Assembly (NCBI RefSeq): GCF_900143545.1
Contig: NZ_FREV01000002.1
Coordinates: 62,018-126,017, forward strand
Length of the DNA: 64,000 nt
Source: Loktanella sp. Alg231-35
GTDB taxonomy: Bacteria; Pseudomonadota; Alphaproteobacteria; Rhodobacterales; Rhodobacteraceae
Direction: 5' to 3'
The translations under genes and the position numbers were made by a program. Below, piece after piece: positions 42,764 through 52,109 of this stretch. Under the pieces are notes generated by a model. The model saw nothing but the letters and a program-made list of their open reading frames with translations. It did not search any database and had not been told where the DNA came from. Position 1 is the first letter of the stretch. The number at the start of each line of letters is the position of its first letter.

Positions 42764-43912
42764 TCAGCCTCTGTCCCGGATCGCGCCCGCCAGATTGGCG
42801 ATATCTGCGCGCAAATCACCGATGCTTTCCTGTCGCCCGGCTGACATCTCCTCAAGAATGCGCAGCAGTTGGACGTCGATAGAGCGCAGGCGCATCCGGC
42901 TTTCGGCATCGATGCCTTCCATCCCGCTGTCATCAAGTTTCTTGATCAGCGCTTCCTGACTAACGGCCACGCGTTCTAGCATTTCGGATTTTGTGTCGGC
43001 GGCTGTGTTTTGCGCCATTTGTTCGACAGCTTGCGCAAGCGTGGCAAATCGCCTGTCGTTTTCTTCGCGATCCGCATCGGTCTGGCCCATCATCATCTGG
43101 ATGGTATCCATCAACTCGCCCAACTGATCCACGAATGAACCCATGACGCCCATATCAGCGCCGCCGCCTTCTTCGCCGTCGATGCCCACGCGGGTGATCG
43201 TGGACAGCCATTCCTCTAGCTCGCGGTAGAACCGGTTTTGGCCGTGCCCTGCAAAGAGTTCCAGCAGGCCGACGATCAGCGATCCAGCCAATCCCAAGAG
43301 TGAGCTTGAGAACGCTGTGCCCATGCCGCCAAGCTGGGCCTCTAGCCCTGATTGGAGCCGCGCAAAGATGTCAGCCCCGCTTTCACCTTCACCGGGGTTG
43401 AGCGAGCGGATGGTTTCGACCAACGCCGGAACGGTTGTGGCCAACCCGTAGAATGTGCCCAGAAGGCCAAGGAAAATCAGTACGTTACCAATGTATCTGG
43501 TAATCTCGCGGTCTTCATCGATCCGTTGGCCAACGGAATCCAGAATGGACCGTCCCGAAGATGATGAAACCTGCGTGCGTGCGCCACGTGACCGCAAGAG
43601 TGTCGCAAGTGGCGCCAAAAGCGATGGTGCCGCGCTGTAGGAGTGTCCGCCTGCATCCCGTGCAAACCGTTCGATCCAGCGCACCGAGTTCATCAACAAG
43701 AAGACCTGATTGAAACAGGACAGGACACCCAGAACGAAGACGCCAAGAATGACCCCGTTCAGGTAGGGGTTAGATTGATAGATCGCAGTGATCTGGGACA
43801 ACCCTAGATAAAAGCCAGACCCAACAAGCCCAAGCACAATCAGCATGAACAAAAGCTGGCGAATAGGTTGTGAAAACTGCGGTTGCGCCTTGGGTTCCCG
43901 TTTTTCCGACAC
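42764..43912 (-). CDS. MotA/TolQ/ExbB-like proton-channel protein
   Basis: 382 residues. Transmembrane segments at about 19-39 and 52-75, then a cytoplasmic stretch, then 'NVLIFLGLLGTFYGLATTVP' (141-160) and 'GMGTAFSSSLLGLAGSLIVG' (196-215), the two conserved channel helices of the MotA/TolQ/ExbB superfamily. A helical cytoplasmic tail of about 150 residues follows. Start is GTG with GAGGA nine bases before it. With the downstream OmpA-domain protein it would make a 5:2-type ion-driven motor. Such pairs are widespread in Alphaproteobacteria, without a settled role. Confidence 0.85.
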   Translation of the reverse strand: MSEKREPKAQPQFSQPIRQLLFMLIVLGLVGSGFYLGLSQITAIYQSNPYLNGVILGVFVLGVLSCFNQVFLLMNSVRWIERFARDAGGHSYSAAPSLLAPLATLLRSRGARTQVSSSSGRSILDSVGQRIDEDREITRYIGNVLIFLGLLGTFYGLATTVPALVETIRSLNPGEGESGADIFARLQSGLEAQLGGMGTAFSSSLLGLAGSLIVGLLELFAGHGQNRFYRELEEWLSTITRVGIDGEEGGGADMGVMGSFVDQLGELMDTIQMMMGQTDADREENDRRFATLAQAVEQMAQNTAADTKSEMLERVAVSQEALIKKLDDSGMEGIDAESRMRLRSIDVQLLRILEEMSAGRQESIGDLRADIANLAGAIRDRG

Positions 43913-44001
43913 GGATGGGAGTCCTCATATAGTGTGTTGTTGCTGCCCCCATAGCACCATATGGCGGAATCTCTGCAAACCCAAATAAATTCGAGCCCGG
44001 C

Positions 44002-44532
44002 CTATGTTGCTGTCAAAGCACGCACACGTTGTGTCAGCCAAGCCATATCGTCGTCTTTGATGCCCAGTTCGGTCAGATGATCGGCAGTGTTATAAAGATA
44101 CTCAGTGTTGGGTCCGCGCCCGCCGACGGCACGCGCGATGATCTGCGCCTGTTTTTCAAGATCAAACTGACAATACTGCCGGTGACCGCGGTTGATGATA
44201 TAGGCCAGCGCCGGGATCGTCTTGCCCGCGTCCGTGGTCAGTTCAACAGTGTCTTCGTAATAGGCAGATGAGATCAGCTCGCGTTCGCGCAGCATCGCAA
44301 GCACAGTGTCTGCTTCGCTGTCGCGTACCTTGAAGGCAACGCCGGTGCATTGTCCGCCTGCCTGCGTGTCCAATGCCAGCACCAGCCCCGGATCATCCTC
44401 ACTGCCCCGGTGATGGATTGAGAGCATGCAAAAGCTACGGTGGTAGTCGTGCAGCCGTGCTTTGATGGTTTCTTCGGGGGTGAAGCCGGGGTTCCACAGC
44501 AGTGACCCATATCCAAAAACCCAAAATGCCAT
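44002..44532 (-). CDS. chaC: Gamma-glutamylcyclotransferase, ChaC family
   Basis: 176 residues. It opens with the family hallmark 'MAFWVFGYGSLLWNPGF' (the YGSL substrate loop). 'RSFCMLSIHHRGSEDDPG' and 'GVAFKVRD' follow, and the catalytic Glu is expected near 'SAYYEDTVEL'. ChaC enzymes split glutathione into 5-oxoproline and Cys-Gly in the cytosol. 5-Oxoproline could be a substrate for a hydantoinase/oxoprolinase such as the one at 17008, though the genes are far apart. Start ATG; the idi gene lies upstream on the same strand. Confidence 0.92.
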   Translation of the reverse strand: MAFWVFGYGSLLWNPGFTPEETIKARLHDYHRSFCMLSIHHRGSEDDPGLVLALDTQAGGQCTGVAFKVRDSEADTVLAMLRERELISSAYYEDTVELTTDAGKTIPALAYIINRGHRQYCQFDLEKQAQIIARAVGGRGPNTEYLYNTADHLTELGIKDDDMAWLTQRVRALTAT

Positions 44533-44593
44533 CTTTGCCGTCCCTTTTGCCGTTCTTGCCCATAAACACTGTTCGGGACGAAACGAAAAGGGG

Positions 44594-45127
44594 TCAGCGG
44601 GCGCGGACGAGATCAGGGAAGATCGCAGAAGCGTGCTGTTGCAGGTAAATCTTTAGCCATGGCGTGTAGTGGGTAGGGTTCCGGGCGACATCTGCACAAA
44701 GGTCGTAGAAATCAACCCAACGGGTCGCCATCACCTCGTCCGGGTTCGGCGCGAGTGTCAGATCGTCCGGCGAGTCGGTGACATAGACCTCGACCACCTC
44801 ATGTTCGATCAACCCGCCGCCTACATCGGCGCGGTACTCAATCTGATCGCGGTGCGTAGGGTAGAGCCTGATAATCCCCAGCTCTTCGTTCAGGCGCCGT
44901 ACGGCGCAATCTGCGGGGTCTTCGTCCCACTCTGGGTGGGTACAACAGGTGTTCGCCCAAAGCCCCGGCGTGTGATATTTGCCCATTGCGCGCTGTTGGA
45001 TCAGCACACGCCCCCGGTTCAGAACAAAGACACTGACGGCCTTATGTTTTAGCCCGCGCAGATGCGCATCGAGTTTTTCAACGGGTTTGAGCGTGCCGTT
45101 TTCCCAGGCCGGGATCATGATCGTCAT
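44594..45127 (-). CDS. idi: Isopentenyl-diphosphate delta-isomerase, type I
   Basis: 177 residues, Nudix fold. The active-site Cys is in 'GLWANTCCTHPEWDED', followed by the metal-binding 'AVRRLNEELGI' and a late Glu/Trp region. It interconverts IPP and DMAPP for quinone, carotenoid or bacteriochlorophyll synthesis. The ATG at 45127 overlaps the TGA of a broken upstream gene by four bases (ATGA), so its translation was once coupled to that gene. Confidence 0.95.
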   Translation of the reverse strand: MTIMIPAWENGTLKPVEKLDAHLRGLKHKAVSVFVLNRGRVLIQQRAMGKYHTPGLWANTCCTHPEWDEDPADCAVRRLNEELGIIRLYPTHRDQIEYRADVGGGLIEHEVVEVYVTDSPDDLTLAPNPDEVMATRWVDFYDLCADVARNPTHYTPWLKIYLQQHASAIFPDLVRAR

Positions 45128-45496
45128 GTGCGCAGCGAAGAGACAAGCCGTGTCAGTTGGGCAGGGTTATCGATGCCGATCTTTAGGTGTGCCATGGGCC
45201 GCGCCTTTGCCAAATTCGTGTTCATATAGGCCTCAAACGTCAGCTTTTACACGTCGACATCTTGACGCAGGGCCACAGGCCGCTCGCACCGGCCGTCGCT
45301 GCGATAGTAGGCGTTTTGCATCGGGCCGAGAACCCGAAAAACCTGTTTGTGTTCGCGCATGAAGAGTTCGCGCCATCAGCTGGATCCCCAGTTTAGCGTC
45401 GAATTTCATCTCATTGCCGCTGGTCTTGTCCAGATAGATCACAGGCGTGCCTCGCATCGGTTCAATTCTGCCGCAAACCGGCCTGCTCACTTTCAT
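45124..45496 (-). pseudogene. Broken gene of unknown family coupled to idi
   Basis: A coherent protein can be read across two frames. Frame 1 from ATG 45496 gives 'MRGTPVIYLDKTSGNEMKFD' and 'AKLGIQLMA'. After a shift near 45375-45385, the text continues 'RELFMREHKQVFRVLGP', 'MQNAYYRSDGRCERPVALRQ' and 'DVDV', then an in-frame TAA (near 45250). After it comes 'KLTFEAYMNTNLAKARPMAH', 'LKIGIDNPAQLTRLVSSLRT' and TGA overlapping idi. The reconstructed product is about 125 residues. The stop could be a single G-to-T change (GAA to TAA). No family is recognised. Sequencing error cannot be excluded, but two separate lesions argue for decay. Confidence 0.68.
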
Positions 45497-45558
45497 CCTT
45501 GTATTTCACACGGGCCTAGCGCAACGTCGACTCAAAGCGCTTTGAAAAGGTGAATCGC

Positions 45559-46341
45559 GTGACTATCCGAGCTATCGTCTGGGGCGAGAACGTCCATGAA
45601 CAAACCAACAAGATCGTCTCTGATCTGTATCCTGATGGTATGCATGGCGCCATCGCGGAGGCCCTGTGCCTTGACGGGATTGATGCAACAACAGCCACGT
45701 TGCAGGACGCCGAACATGGGCTGTCGGACGATCGACTGGCCCAGACGGATGTTTTGCTTTGGTGGGGGCATGCCGCTCACGGTGATGTCGCCGATGAGGT
45801 GGTGGAACGTGTTGCGGATCACGTGAACGCCGGCATGGGCCTGATACTGCTGCATTCGGCGCATTTTGCGAAGATATTTAAGCGGCTGATGGGCACGCCC
45901 TGCAACCTGACTTGGCGCGAGGCGGGCGAGCGCGAGCGTTTGTGGGTCACCTCGCGCAATCACCCGATTGCTGCTGGTTTGCCTGATCATTTTGAGCTTG
46001 AAACCGAAGAAATGTATGGCGAACCCTTCGGTGTGCCCGAACCGCTAGAGACCGTGTTCATCAGCTGGTTTCAGGGAGGAGAGGTGTTCCGCTCTGGGCT
46101 GACCTACAAGCGGGGTGCTGGCAATGTGTTCTATTTCCGCCCCGGCCATGAAACCTATCCGACCTATCATGATGCCAATGTACAGACCGTGCTGCGCAAT
46201 GCAGTGCGCTGGGCCTACAACCCTGCGCCGCGCGTGATCGGGGTCAACGATGCGCCCAATGTGCCCGTTGATCAGGCGCTGGAGCCGATCAAGGAACGTG
46301 GCCCCAAACTGCATGCCGACGGCGAGGATGGCTTCCGGTGA
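45559..46341 (+). CDS. thuA: ThuA-domain protein
   Basis: 260 residues of the ThuA-like (class I glutamine amidotransferase-fold) family linked to trehalose/sucrose use in rhizobia. Seen: '[19 protein letters not shown]' near 65-85, '[16 protein letters not shown]' with the family's surface His, and '[20 protein letters not shown]' then '[12 protein letters not shown]'. The GTG at 45559 is chosen over the GTG at 45550 because AAAGG lies eight bases upstream of it. The stop overlaps the oxidoreductase start (GTGA). Together they resemble thuAB, which forms and processes 3-keto sugars; no transporter is adjacent here. Confidence 0.85.
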   Translation: MTIRAIVWGENVHEQTNKIVSDLYPDGMHGAIAEALCLDGIDATTATLQDAEHGLSDDRLAQTDVLLWWGHAAHGDVADEVVERVADHVNAGMGLILLHSAHFAKIFKRLMGTPCNLTWREAGERERLWVTSRNHPIAAGLPDHFELETEEMYGEPFGVPEPLETVFISWFQGGEVFRSGLTYKRGAGNVFYFRPGHETYPTYHDANVQTVLRNAVRWAYNPAPRVIGVNDAPNVPVDQALEPIKERGPKLHADGEDGFR

Positions 46342-47387
46342 TCCGTGTTCTGATTGTGGGCACCGGCAACATGGCGCATGACCACGCCAAGGCATATGCC
46401 GCCATGGATGATGTCACGATTGTCGGTGGTGTTGATCCCAACGCGGCCAATCTGGCCGCCTTTGCTGCAGAATTCGGCATCCTGCATCGCTTTTCCAGTG
46501 TTGAGGACGCCATTGTCTGGGGTGAGTTTGACGCGGCCTCGAACGTCACCCCTGATGCTATCCATCATCGCACAACATTGCCGCTGCTGAAGGCGGGCAA
46601 GCATGTTCTTTGCGAAAAGCCGCTTGCCACCTCTTATCCGGATGCTGCCGAACTGGCGCAGGCCGCAAAAGATGCCGATGTCATCAATATGGTGAACCTG
46701 ACATATCGCAACGTGCCAGCACTGATGCAGGCGGCGCAAATGGTCAGAGAAGGCCAGATCGGTGAGGTGCGCCATTTTGAGGCGTCCTATCTGCAAAGCT
46801 GGCTGACGCAGGATGCCTGGGGTGATTGGCAGACCGAGGACGCATGGTTGTGGCGTCTGTCTACTGACCATGGATCAATGGGTGTTTTGGGCGACGTCGG
46901 TGTTCACATCCTCGATTTTGCCAGTTTCGCAGCGGGTGCTGATCCAGATCGGATTTCGTGCAGACTCAAGACCTTTGACAAGGCGGCGGGAGGCAAGATT
47001 GGCAACTATACATTGGACGCCAACGACAGCATGGCGATGCATCTATCACTGTCGAATGGGGCGGTTGGCGTGATCCACGCCAGCCGCTTTGCCAGTGGTC
47101 ATATCAATGACCTGCGTTTGCGTCTTTTTGGCACCACCGGCGGGCTTGATGTGCGCTTTGAACGGTGGAAAAGCAGCCTGTCGATCTGTGTGGGCGATGA
47201 TTTGCACAACGGGGACTGGGTGGAAGTGCCACCCAGCCCGGTTGTACCTAATTTCCGCCGGTTTATTGAGGCGGTCAAGACAGGGCAACCTGCCATGCCG
47301 GATTTTGCGCGCGGCGCTGTGTTGCAGCGGGTGTTGGATCTGGCTGTCGCGTCAGATGCTGCAGGCGCCTGCGATCAGGCCGTCTGA
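46338..47387 (+). CDS. Gfo/Idh/MocA-family oxidoreductase (ThuB-like)
   Basis: 349 residues. Rossmann N-terminus '[20 protein letters not shown]', the conserved '[13 protein letters not shown]' lysine-proline motif near 90, and an alpha/beta substrate domain with '[20 protein letters not shown]'. It oxidises a sugar or inositol hydroxyl with NAD(P). It starts with GTG overlapping the thuA stop, so the two are co-translated. The substrate is inferred to be a disaccharide or its keto form by analogy with ThuB. Confidence 0.88.
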   Translation: MIRVLIVGTGNMAHDHAKAYAAMDDVTIVGGVDPNAANLAAFAAEFGILHRFSSVEDAIVWGEFDAASNVTPDAIHHRTTLPLLKAGKHVLCEKPLATSYPDAAELAQAAKDADVINMVNLTYRNVPALMQAAQMVREGQIGEVRHFEASYLQSWLTQDAWGDWQTEDAWLWRLSTDHGSMGVLGDVGVHILDFASFAAGADPDRISCRLKTFDKAAGGKIGNYTLDANDSMAMHLSLSNGAVGVIHASRFASGHINDLRLRLFGTTGGLDVRFERWKSSLSICVGDDLHNGDWVEVPPSPVVPNFRRFIEAVKTGQPAMPDFARGAVLQRVLDLAVASDAAGACDQAV

Positions 47388-47477
47388 CCTACGACATTTT
47401 CATCGAATTGTTCCGTTAAGCCTGCTTTCATTTTCCACCCGCTATCCCTGATTTCAGTTGGAAAGAGGGGTGGAGCC

Positions 47478-48308
47478 ATGACTGCGGGAACAAATGCGCC
47501 GACGATCATCAAACGCAAGAAAGTCATCGCTGGTGGGGGCCACCACGGTGGAGCATGGAAAGTGGCATATGCGGATTTTGTCACGGCAATGATGGCGTTT
47601 TTTATGCTGATGTGGTTGCTCAACGCCACAACAGAACAGAAGCGCAAAGGTCTTGCTGACTACTTTTCGCCGTCGATCGCCGTGAACAGGGTGTCAGGCG
47701 GCGGGTCCGGGGCCTTTGGCGGTGACAATATGTTCACGCAGGAAGCACTGGCCCAAAGTGGTGCAGGCGTGGTGCGACCGGCAATAATGGCGATGCCGCC
47801 CCCCGGTGACGCTGAGGTTGATGCAGTCATCGCAGCACAGGTCGCCGCCTTGCGTGATCTTGAAGAAGTGTTGCTGGCACAGGGTGGCGAAAGCATGCTG
47901 TCGGATCAGGCGCTGCGCCACATCATTACGCGTCTGACCGATGAGGGCCTGATCATCGAAATCTTTGATCTTCCCGATGTGGCGCTTTTTGAAGGTGACA
48001 CAGCCATCGCTAACCCGGTGGTGGCCGAGATCGCAGCAATTCTGGCCCGGCTCTTTGCTGCGGTCAGCAACACGGTTGTGGTCGAGGGACATCTAAGCGC
48101 GAAACCAATCCTGCAGGTTGATAACCCGATTTGGGATCTCTCGACCGCTCGCGCCGCGCAAATGCGGCTGATGCTGGAAACGGGTGGTCTGGATCCGCGG
48201 CGCATCATGCGGTTGACCGGCGCTGGTGATCGCGACCCTGCGGTGGGTGATCCGACGGCGCCGCGCAACAATCGGATCGAAGTGATCCTGTTGCGCAGTG
48301 ACATCTAG
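47478..48308 (+). CDS. motB: Flagellar motor protein MotB
   Basis: 276 residues. 'AGGGHHGGAWKVAYADFVTA' and 'MMAFFMLMWLLN' form the single membrane helix, with the proton-binding Asp33. A plug-like linker follows, and then an OmpA-type peptidoglycan domain ('VVVEGHLSAKPI', 'LSTARAAQMRLMLETGG', 'RNNRIEVILLR'). The domain has 'EGHLSAKP' in place of the usual 'EGHTD'. MotA is not in the window. It directly precedes the damaged hook gene, as in other Rhodobacterales. The gene itself looks intact. Confidence 0.92.
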   Translation: MTAGTNAPTIIKRKKVIAGGGHHGGAWKVAYADFVTAMMAFFMLMWLLNATTEQKRKGLADYFSPSIAVNRVSGGGSGAFGGDNMFTQEALAQSGAGVVRPAIMAMPPPGDAEVDAVIAAQVAALRDLEEVLLAQGGESMLSDQALRHIITRLTDEGLIIEIFDLPDVALFEGDTAIANPVVAEIAAILARLFAAVSNTVVVEGHLSAKPILQVDNPIWDLSTARAAQMRLMLETGGLDPRRIMRLTGAGDRDPAVGDPTAPRNNRIEVILLRSDI

Positions 48309-48420
48309 CAGGGACGAGGCGCACAATTTACAGCGCATTTTAGACATTAGGGAGGCATTAAGACTGGGGCTTTATGCCTGACTACAACACACGTTGGTTC
48401 GCTGCAGAAAGGCCGTCCTC

Positions 48421-49998
48421 ATGTCAATTTCCTCTTCTTTGAACGCCAGTGTTGCTGGGCTGGCGGCGAATGCCTCTCGCCTGGCGACGATCTCAGACAA
48501 TACCTCAAATTCCTCCACGTATGGGTACAAGCGTGCCGTGACCGATTTCCAATCGATGGTGATCGAAGGCGGGAAGGGTTCGTATTCTGCGGGTGGCGTT
48601 CGCACAACAACCACGCGGTTGATTGATGAACGCGGGGCGTTGGTTTCAACAACCAATCCCACAGATTTGGCCGTGCGGGGGCGGGGGATGCTCCCAGTGA
48701 CCTCTGAAACGTCAGTGAACGTCAACAACGGAGACAACCCTCTTTTCCTGACGACAACCGGGTCGTTTCGCCCTGACGCACAAGGTTTTCTGCGGACCAC
48801 GGGTGGTCTGGTATTGCTGGGCGTGCCCGCCGCACCGAACGGCACGATCCCCAATTATCCACGCGACTCGATTGACGGGCTAGTGCCAGTGCAGATCAAC
48901 GCCAACCAATTCGCAGGAGAACCGACAACGCGCGTTGACCTATCTGTAAACCTGCCTGCAACATCGACGCGCGAAGGGGCACCGGGCGATACGGAATCTC
49001 TTACGGTTGAGTATTTTGATAACCTTGGGGCTTCTTCAAACCTGATCATTGTCTTGACGCCGACTGTACCTGCGAACGGTGCTTCCAACGAATGGACAAT
49101 GAGCATCAGCGATAGTGAAACCGATGTTGATGCAAATGGTGTGCCTGACGTTGTTGGTGAGTATCGACTGACGTTTGACGATACCCGCGGTGGCGGCGGT
49201 ACCTTGGCCAACGTCGATTTTGCTGACCCTGTCACACCCGTCGGCGGCCCTTACGTCCCAGCCACTGGCGTTCTTACCATCAACGTGGACGGCGGCCCGA
49301 TGGAGATCAACATAGGCGAACTGGGCAGTTCTATCGGCTTGACCCAACTATCGGACGCCTTTGCACCAGTATCAATTTCGAAAAACGGGACGCCGGTTGG
49401 TAGCCTGACATCGATTGAGGTGGACCAGAATGGGTTCGTGCGGGCGTCATTTGACATTGGTATCAACCGCGTTCTGTACCAGATACCACTTGTGGATGTG
49501 GCAAATGTGAACGGGCTTGAATCGCATGATCAGCAAAGTTTCAGGGTCACTCCAGACAGTGGTTCGTTCTTCCTGTGGGATGCGTCGGACGGCCCCACCG
49601 GTGACATCGTCGGATTTGCGCTTGAGGAATCAGCGACAGACGTCGCCGGTGAACTGACGGAACTGATCCAGACCCAGCGGGCCTATTCATCTAATGCCAA
49701 AGTGATCCAGACAGTCGAATTGTCCCGTGCGGATCCAATCTCTTTACCGGTGGAAATCATCGACTGTGTCTTGGACAGGTCATTATTGATGGACTTGAGG
49801 GTTTGCAGCGCGACCATCGCGCTGTTGTTCGTAAGGATACTGGACATTGTGTGGGTCTTTCGAATGAGGCGCTTTGCACCGTGTGATTTCAGGAATCTAC
49901 AGCTTTGCTGCAGGTTGAAGCGTCATTCTGACGGAAGGCACTGGCGAATGTTCGCGCCAGTCAGCCGTTTTGGCGTTGCCCTCAATAAGCCGGTCTAG
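48421..49998 (+). pseudogene. flgE: Flagellar hook protein gene flgE, 3' end replaced
   Basis: From ATG 48421 the product is a normal Rhodobacterales hook protein: 'MSISSSLNASVAGLAANASR' N-terminal rod motif, the hook repeat domains, and 'DVAGELTELIQTQRAYSSNA' near the end. Native sequence stops at 'KVIQTV' (about 49718). The expected last dozen or so residues of the D0 coil (normally of the type VDEMLQETTN...) are missing. The frame then runs antisense through a flagellin gene fragment and non-coding DNA to a stop at 49998, adding some 93 foreign residues including a hydrophobic stretch. The terminal coil is needed for hook assembly, so the product is likely inactive. The in-frame ATG at 48394 is rejected. 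Confidence 0.88.
49707..49847 (-). pseudogene. fliC: Flagellin gene fragment (5' 47 codons)
   Basis: On the minus strand ATG 49847 opens 'MSSILTNNSAMVALQTLKSI' and continues 'NNDLSKTQSMISTGKEIGSA' then 'RDNSTVW', a perfect flagellin N-terminal D0/D1 start. At Trp47 it stops matching: the next codons run antisense into flgE ('ITLALD'). The remaining flagellin of several hundred residues is absent. The junction CCAGACAGTCGA (49707-49718) can be read as part of both genes, pointing to a deletion at a short direct repeat. The 5' untranslated region up to 50051 is retained. Confidence 0.9.
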
Positions 49999-50051
49999 CC
50001 TGAACAAACTCCTAATTCGCCCAGCTCAAATGCGGACAATTTGAGCGAAAT

Positions 50052-50393
50052 TCATGCCTTCTTTTCAAGACCTTTGTTGTGTGTCGGGACCGTTGCCAGA
50101 GTGCCGGATTGGTCATAAATGCTCAGCCCTTGTTGCACTTGCAAGAGTTCCGCAACTCGTGCGCGCGCCGCAGCCATGCCACCAACCGCAGCCTGCAAAA
50201 GCGCCTGGTTGGCCTGCAATCTGGATTTCAATTTTTGCAACGCTTGTTGCGGATGTTGATCAGGGCGCAGTTGCGCCATCTGCGACTCGATGGACGTCTG
50301 GATCACCTTGAGCGGCTGATAGCGAGCAGATCGGATCGCATCGGCCTCAGCATCAAGCGTTTCAAGAAGGGCATCAATTGTTGACCGTGTCAT
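50052..50393 (-). CDS. flgN: FlgN-like flagellar export chaperone
   Basis: 113 residues, nearly all helical. The C-terminal 'VQQGLSIYDQSGTLATVP' is the usual end motif of FlgN-type chaperones for hook-associated proteins in this group. Its start lies 20 bases inside the flgJ gene, so the two are coupled. The gene appears intact although flgK and flgL, the expected clients' genes, are not in the window and may have been lost with the flgE-fliC deletion. Family assignment rests on length, helical makeup and position. Confidence 0.65.
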   Translation of the reverse strand: MTRSTIDALLETLDAEADAIRSARYQPLKVIQTSIESQMAQLRPDQHPQQALQKLKSRLQANQALLQAAVGGMAAARARVAELLQVQQGLSIYDQSGTLATVPTHNKGLEKKA

Positions 50394-50679
50394 AGCCGCG
50401 CGCCTTCATCGCCTCAAAAAGGGCCTCTGCCAGGCCAATGCCCCCCGACTTCACCATCTCTTCGGCCTGTGCGTCGCGCAGGAACGACCCGAACTGTTCT
50501 TCACCATGCCCGCCGCCAAAGGCGTCCTGCGGTGCGCCGACACCTGCAGATTTGAGCATCTCGGCCAAAAAGGTCGCCTCCAGCTTTTCGGCAGCGTCGC
50601 GCAGTTTGGGGTTGGACTGTATATAGTCGGGCAGGTTGGTCGTGGGCCGGGGCGGCGGCAGCACAGGAATCGTTGTCAT
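50374..50679 (-). CDS. flgJ: FlgJ-like flagellar rod-binding protein
   Basis: 101 residues, the rod-binding domain only, without the muramidase half of enterobacterial FlgJ; this short form is standard in Rhodobacterales. 'LRDAAEKLEATFLAEMLKSA' and 'GHGEEQFGSFLRDAQAEEM' are the family motifs. ATG 50679 follows GGAG at seven or eight bases; the longest frame from 50730 adds a tail with no ribosome site. It caps the growing rod in the periplasm. Divergent from fliK with 105 bases between. Confidence 0.85.
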   Translation of the reverse strand: MTTIPVLPPPRPTTNLPDYIQSNPKLRDAAEKLEATFLAEMLKSAGVGAPQDAFGGGHGEEQFGSFLRDAQAEEMVKSGGIGLAEALFEAMKARGYDTVNN

Positions 50680-50784
50680 CGGGTTCTCCGTTGTCTGATT
50701 GACGACAGAATGTGGGATAGTCCTAAACATTCAGTAAGTTTTTTGCGGCAAAGCTGTGATCAGTCAGATTCTATCGGAGAACCG

Positions 50785-52101
50785 ATGATACCTTTGCTTG
50801 CACCAAAAGAAGCCGTCGCAACCGGTCTGCCACCTGACGCTCTGGCTGAGGTTGGGGATACAGAGGATGTCTCCGGTTTTGGTGTTATCTTTGCGGCCGA
50901 AGATCCCGATGTGATGCCGGTCGGCAAGAGCGACGTTTTGCTGGCCGCAGAACCGGACAGTGATGAAACGGCGATTCCCAGTCAGAAGGCCACTGCGGCC
51001 GATGCAGATTTGGTTCCAGTCGTCTTGGCGCCTGTGCCTCGGGACAAGCCTGTTTCGCAGGCGTCAAAGCTGGCAAGCGGACCAGAGGATGAAGCGGGGC
51101 TTCGCAACCAAAGCCGCTCCCACCCTGCAAACGGCGCATCATTGCCAATGGTTGATAGGGCGGAGAAAGCTCTGTCGCAGTCGTCAGGTGAGCCCAATCA
51201 ACCACAACGCGGCACGGTTGCGCAATCTGTGGTCGAGGGACAAATACCACAAGGGAAACAAGTCGTAATAGATCCACAGGGGCAGGTCGCCGGGAGCACG
51301 AAAGCTCCAGAAGAACCACCGTCAATGGTCCAGCAAAAGGCCCGTCCTGACAGCCCGCAGTTACCCCTACCGCGAGAGCATTTGGCAACGCAAAACAAGG
51401 GTGCGAAACCGGCTGCACCGGCAGTAGCCGTCGGAACGCAGGGTGAACCAAAAGCGGAACAGTTATTGGCAGAACGGATGCGGCCATCAACCCAGGTACC
51501 TGCCTCGCAGATACAAGCCGCAGCGGCGCATTCAGGAATGGTGCAGCCGCTTGCGGTGGCAATCGCGCAGGTGGCGCAGGGGCCATTGGGCCAACAAATT
51601 GAAAGACAGATCAAACCCATAGACCCTGATATTGGACTTGGGCAAGCAGCAGGTGACAGGCCGGCAACTATCAGCGCAGCTGTATCAAACTCTACCCCGG
51701 GCGCCGGGCCAGAGGTGGCTCGCCATACCGCGCATCAGATTGCTATGGCAGTCACCAATACGGGCAACAATGTCACAGAAATCTCTCTCAACCCCGAAGA
51801 GCTGGGGCGCGTTCGGCTCAGCATGACAGCGTCCGAGGGGGGGATCACGCTGAACATCGCCGCGGACAGGCCCGAAACCATGGACCTGCTACGCCGGCAT
51901 ATTGATGCACTCGCGCAAGAATTCCAGGAGTTGGGCTATGAAAGTCTGACATTTTCCTTTGGATCGCAATCGCAAGACAGCACCGATAAAAAGACGGCAG
52001 AGGTTGATCAATTCGCCGCCATCCAAGTGGAAGAAGTGGCCGACCAACCTGTGGCCCTGCATTCACCGCTGGCCAGCGCTGGCCTTGATCTACGCCTATA
52101 G
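50785..52101 (+). CDS. fliK: Flagellar hook-length control protein FliK
   Basis: 438 residues. The N-terminal two thirds are low-complexity, rich in Pro, Gln and Ala, as in FliK rulers. The C-terminal Flg_hook switch domain is clear: 'TEISLNPEELGRVRLSMTAS', 'ITLNIAADRPETMDLLRRHI' and 'LGYESLTFSFG'. The ATG at 50785 with CGGAGA five bases before it is chosen; the longer frame from 50506 runs antisense to flgJ. It is an exported ruler that switches export specificity when the hook is finished. It is followed by flgD after eight bases. Confidence 0.9.
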   Translation: MIPLLAPKEAVATGLPPDALAEVGDTEDVSGFGVIFAAEDPDVMPVGKSDVLLAAEPDSDETAIPSQKATAADADLVPVVLAPVPRDKPVSQASKLASGPEDEAGLRNQSRSHPANGASLPMVDRAEKALSQSSGEPNQPQRGTVAQSVVEGQIPQGKQVVIDPQGQVAGSTKAPEEPPSMVQQKARPDSPQLPLPREHLATQNKGAKPAAPAVAVGTQGEPKAEQLLAERMRPSTQVPASQIQAAAAHSGMVQPLAVAIAQVAQGPLGQQIERQIKPIDPDIGLGQAAGDRPATISAAVSNSTPGAGPEVARHTAHQIAMAVTNTGNNVTEISLNPEELGRVRLSMTASEGGITLNIAADRPETMDLLRRHIDALAQEFQELGYESLTFSFGSQSQDSTDKKTAEVDQFAAIQVEEVADQPVALHSPLASAGLDLRL

Positions 52102-52109
52102 GAGGCACC

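Noticed and set aside
41054..43912. A complete Zorya defence system
   Set aside because: Only the motor-like pair is present. The flanking genes (chaC, a small lipoprotein, DUF6502-like) are not Zorya effectors.
48421..49998. Invertible phase-variation switch at the flgE/fliC junction
   Set aside because: No inverted repeats of recombinase type and no invertase gene are near; the geometry fits a deletion at a short direct repeat better.
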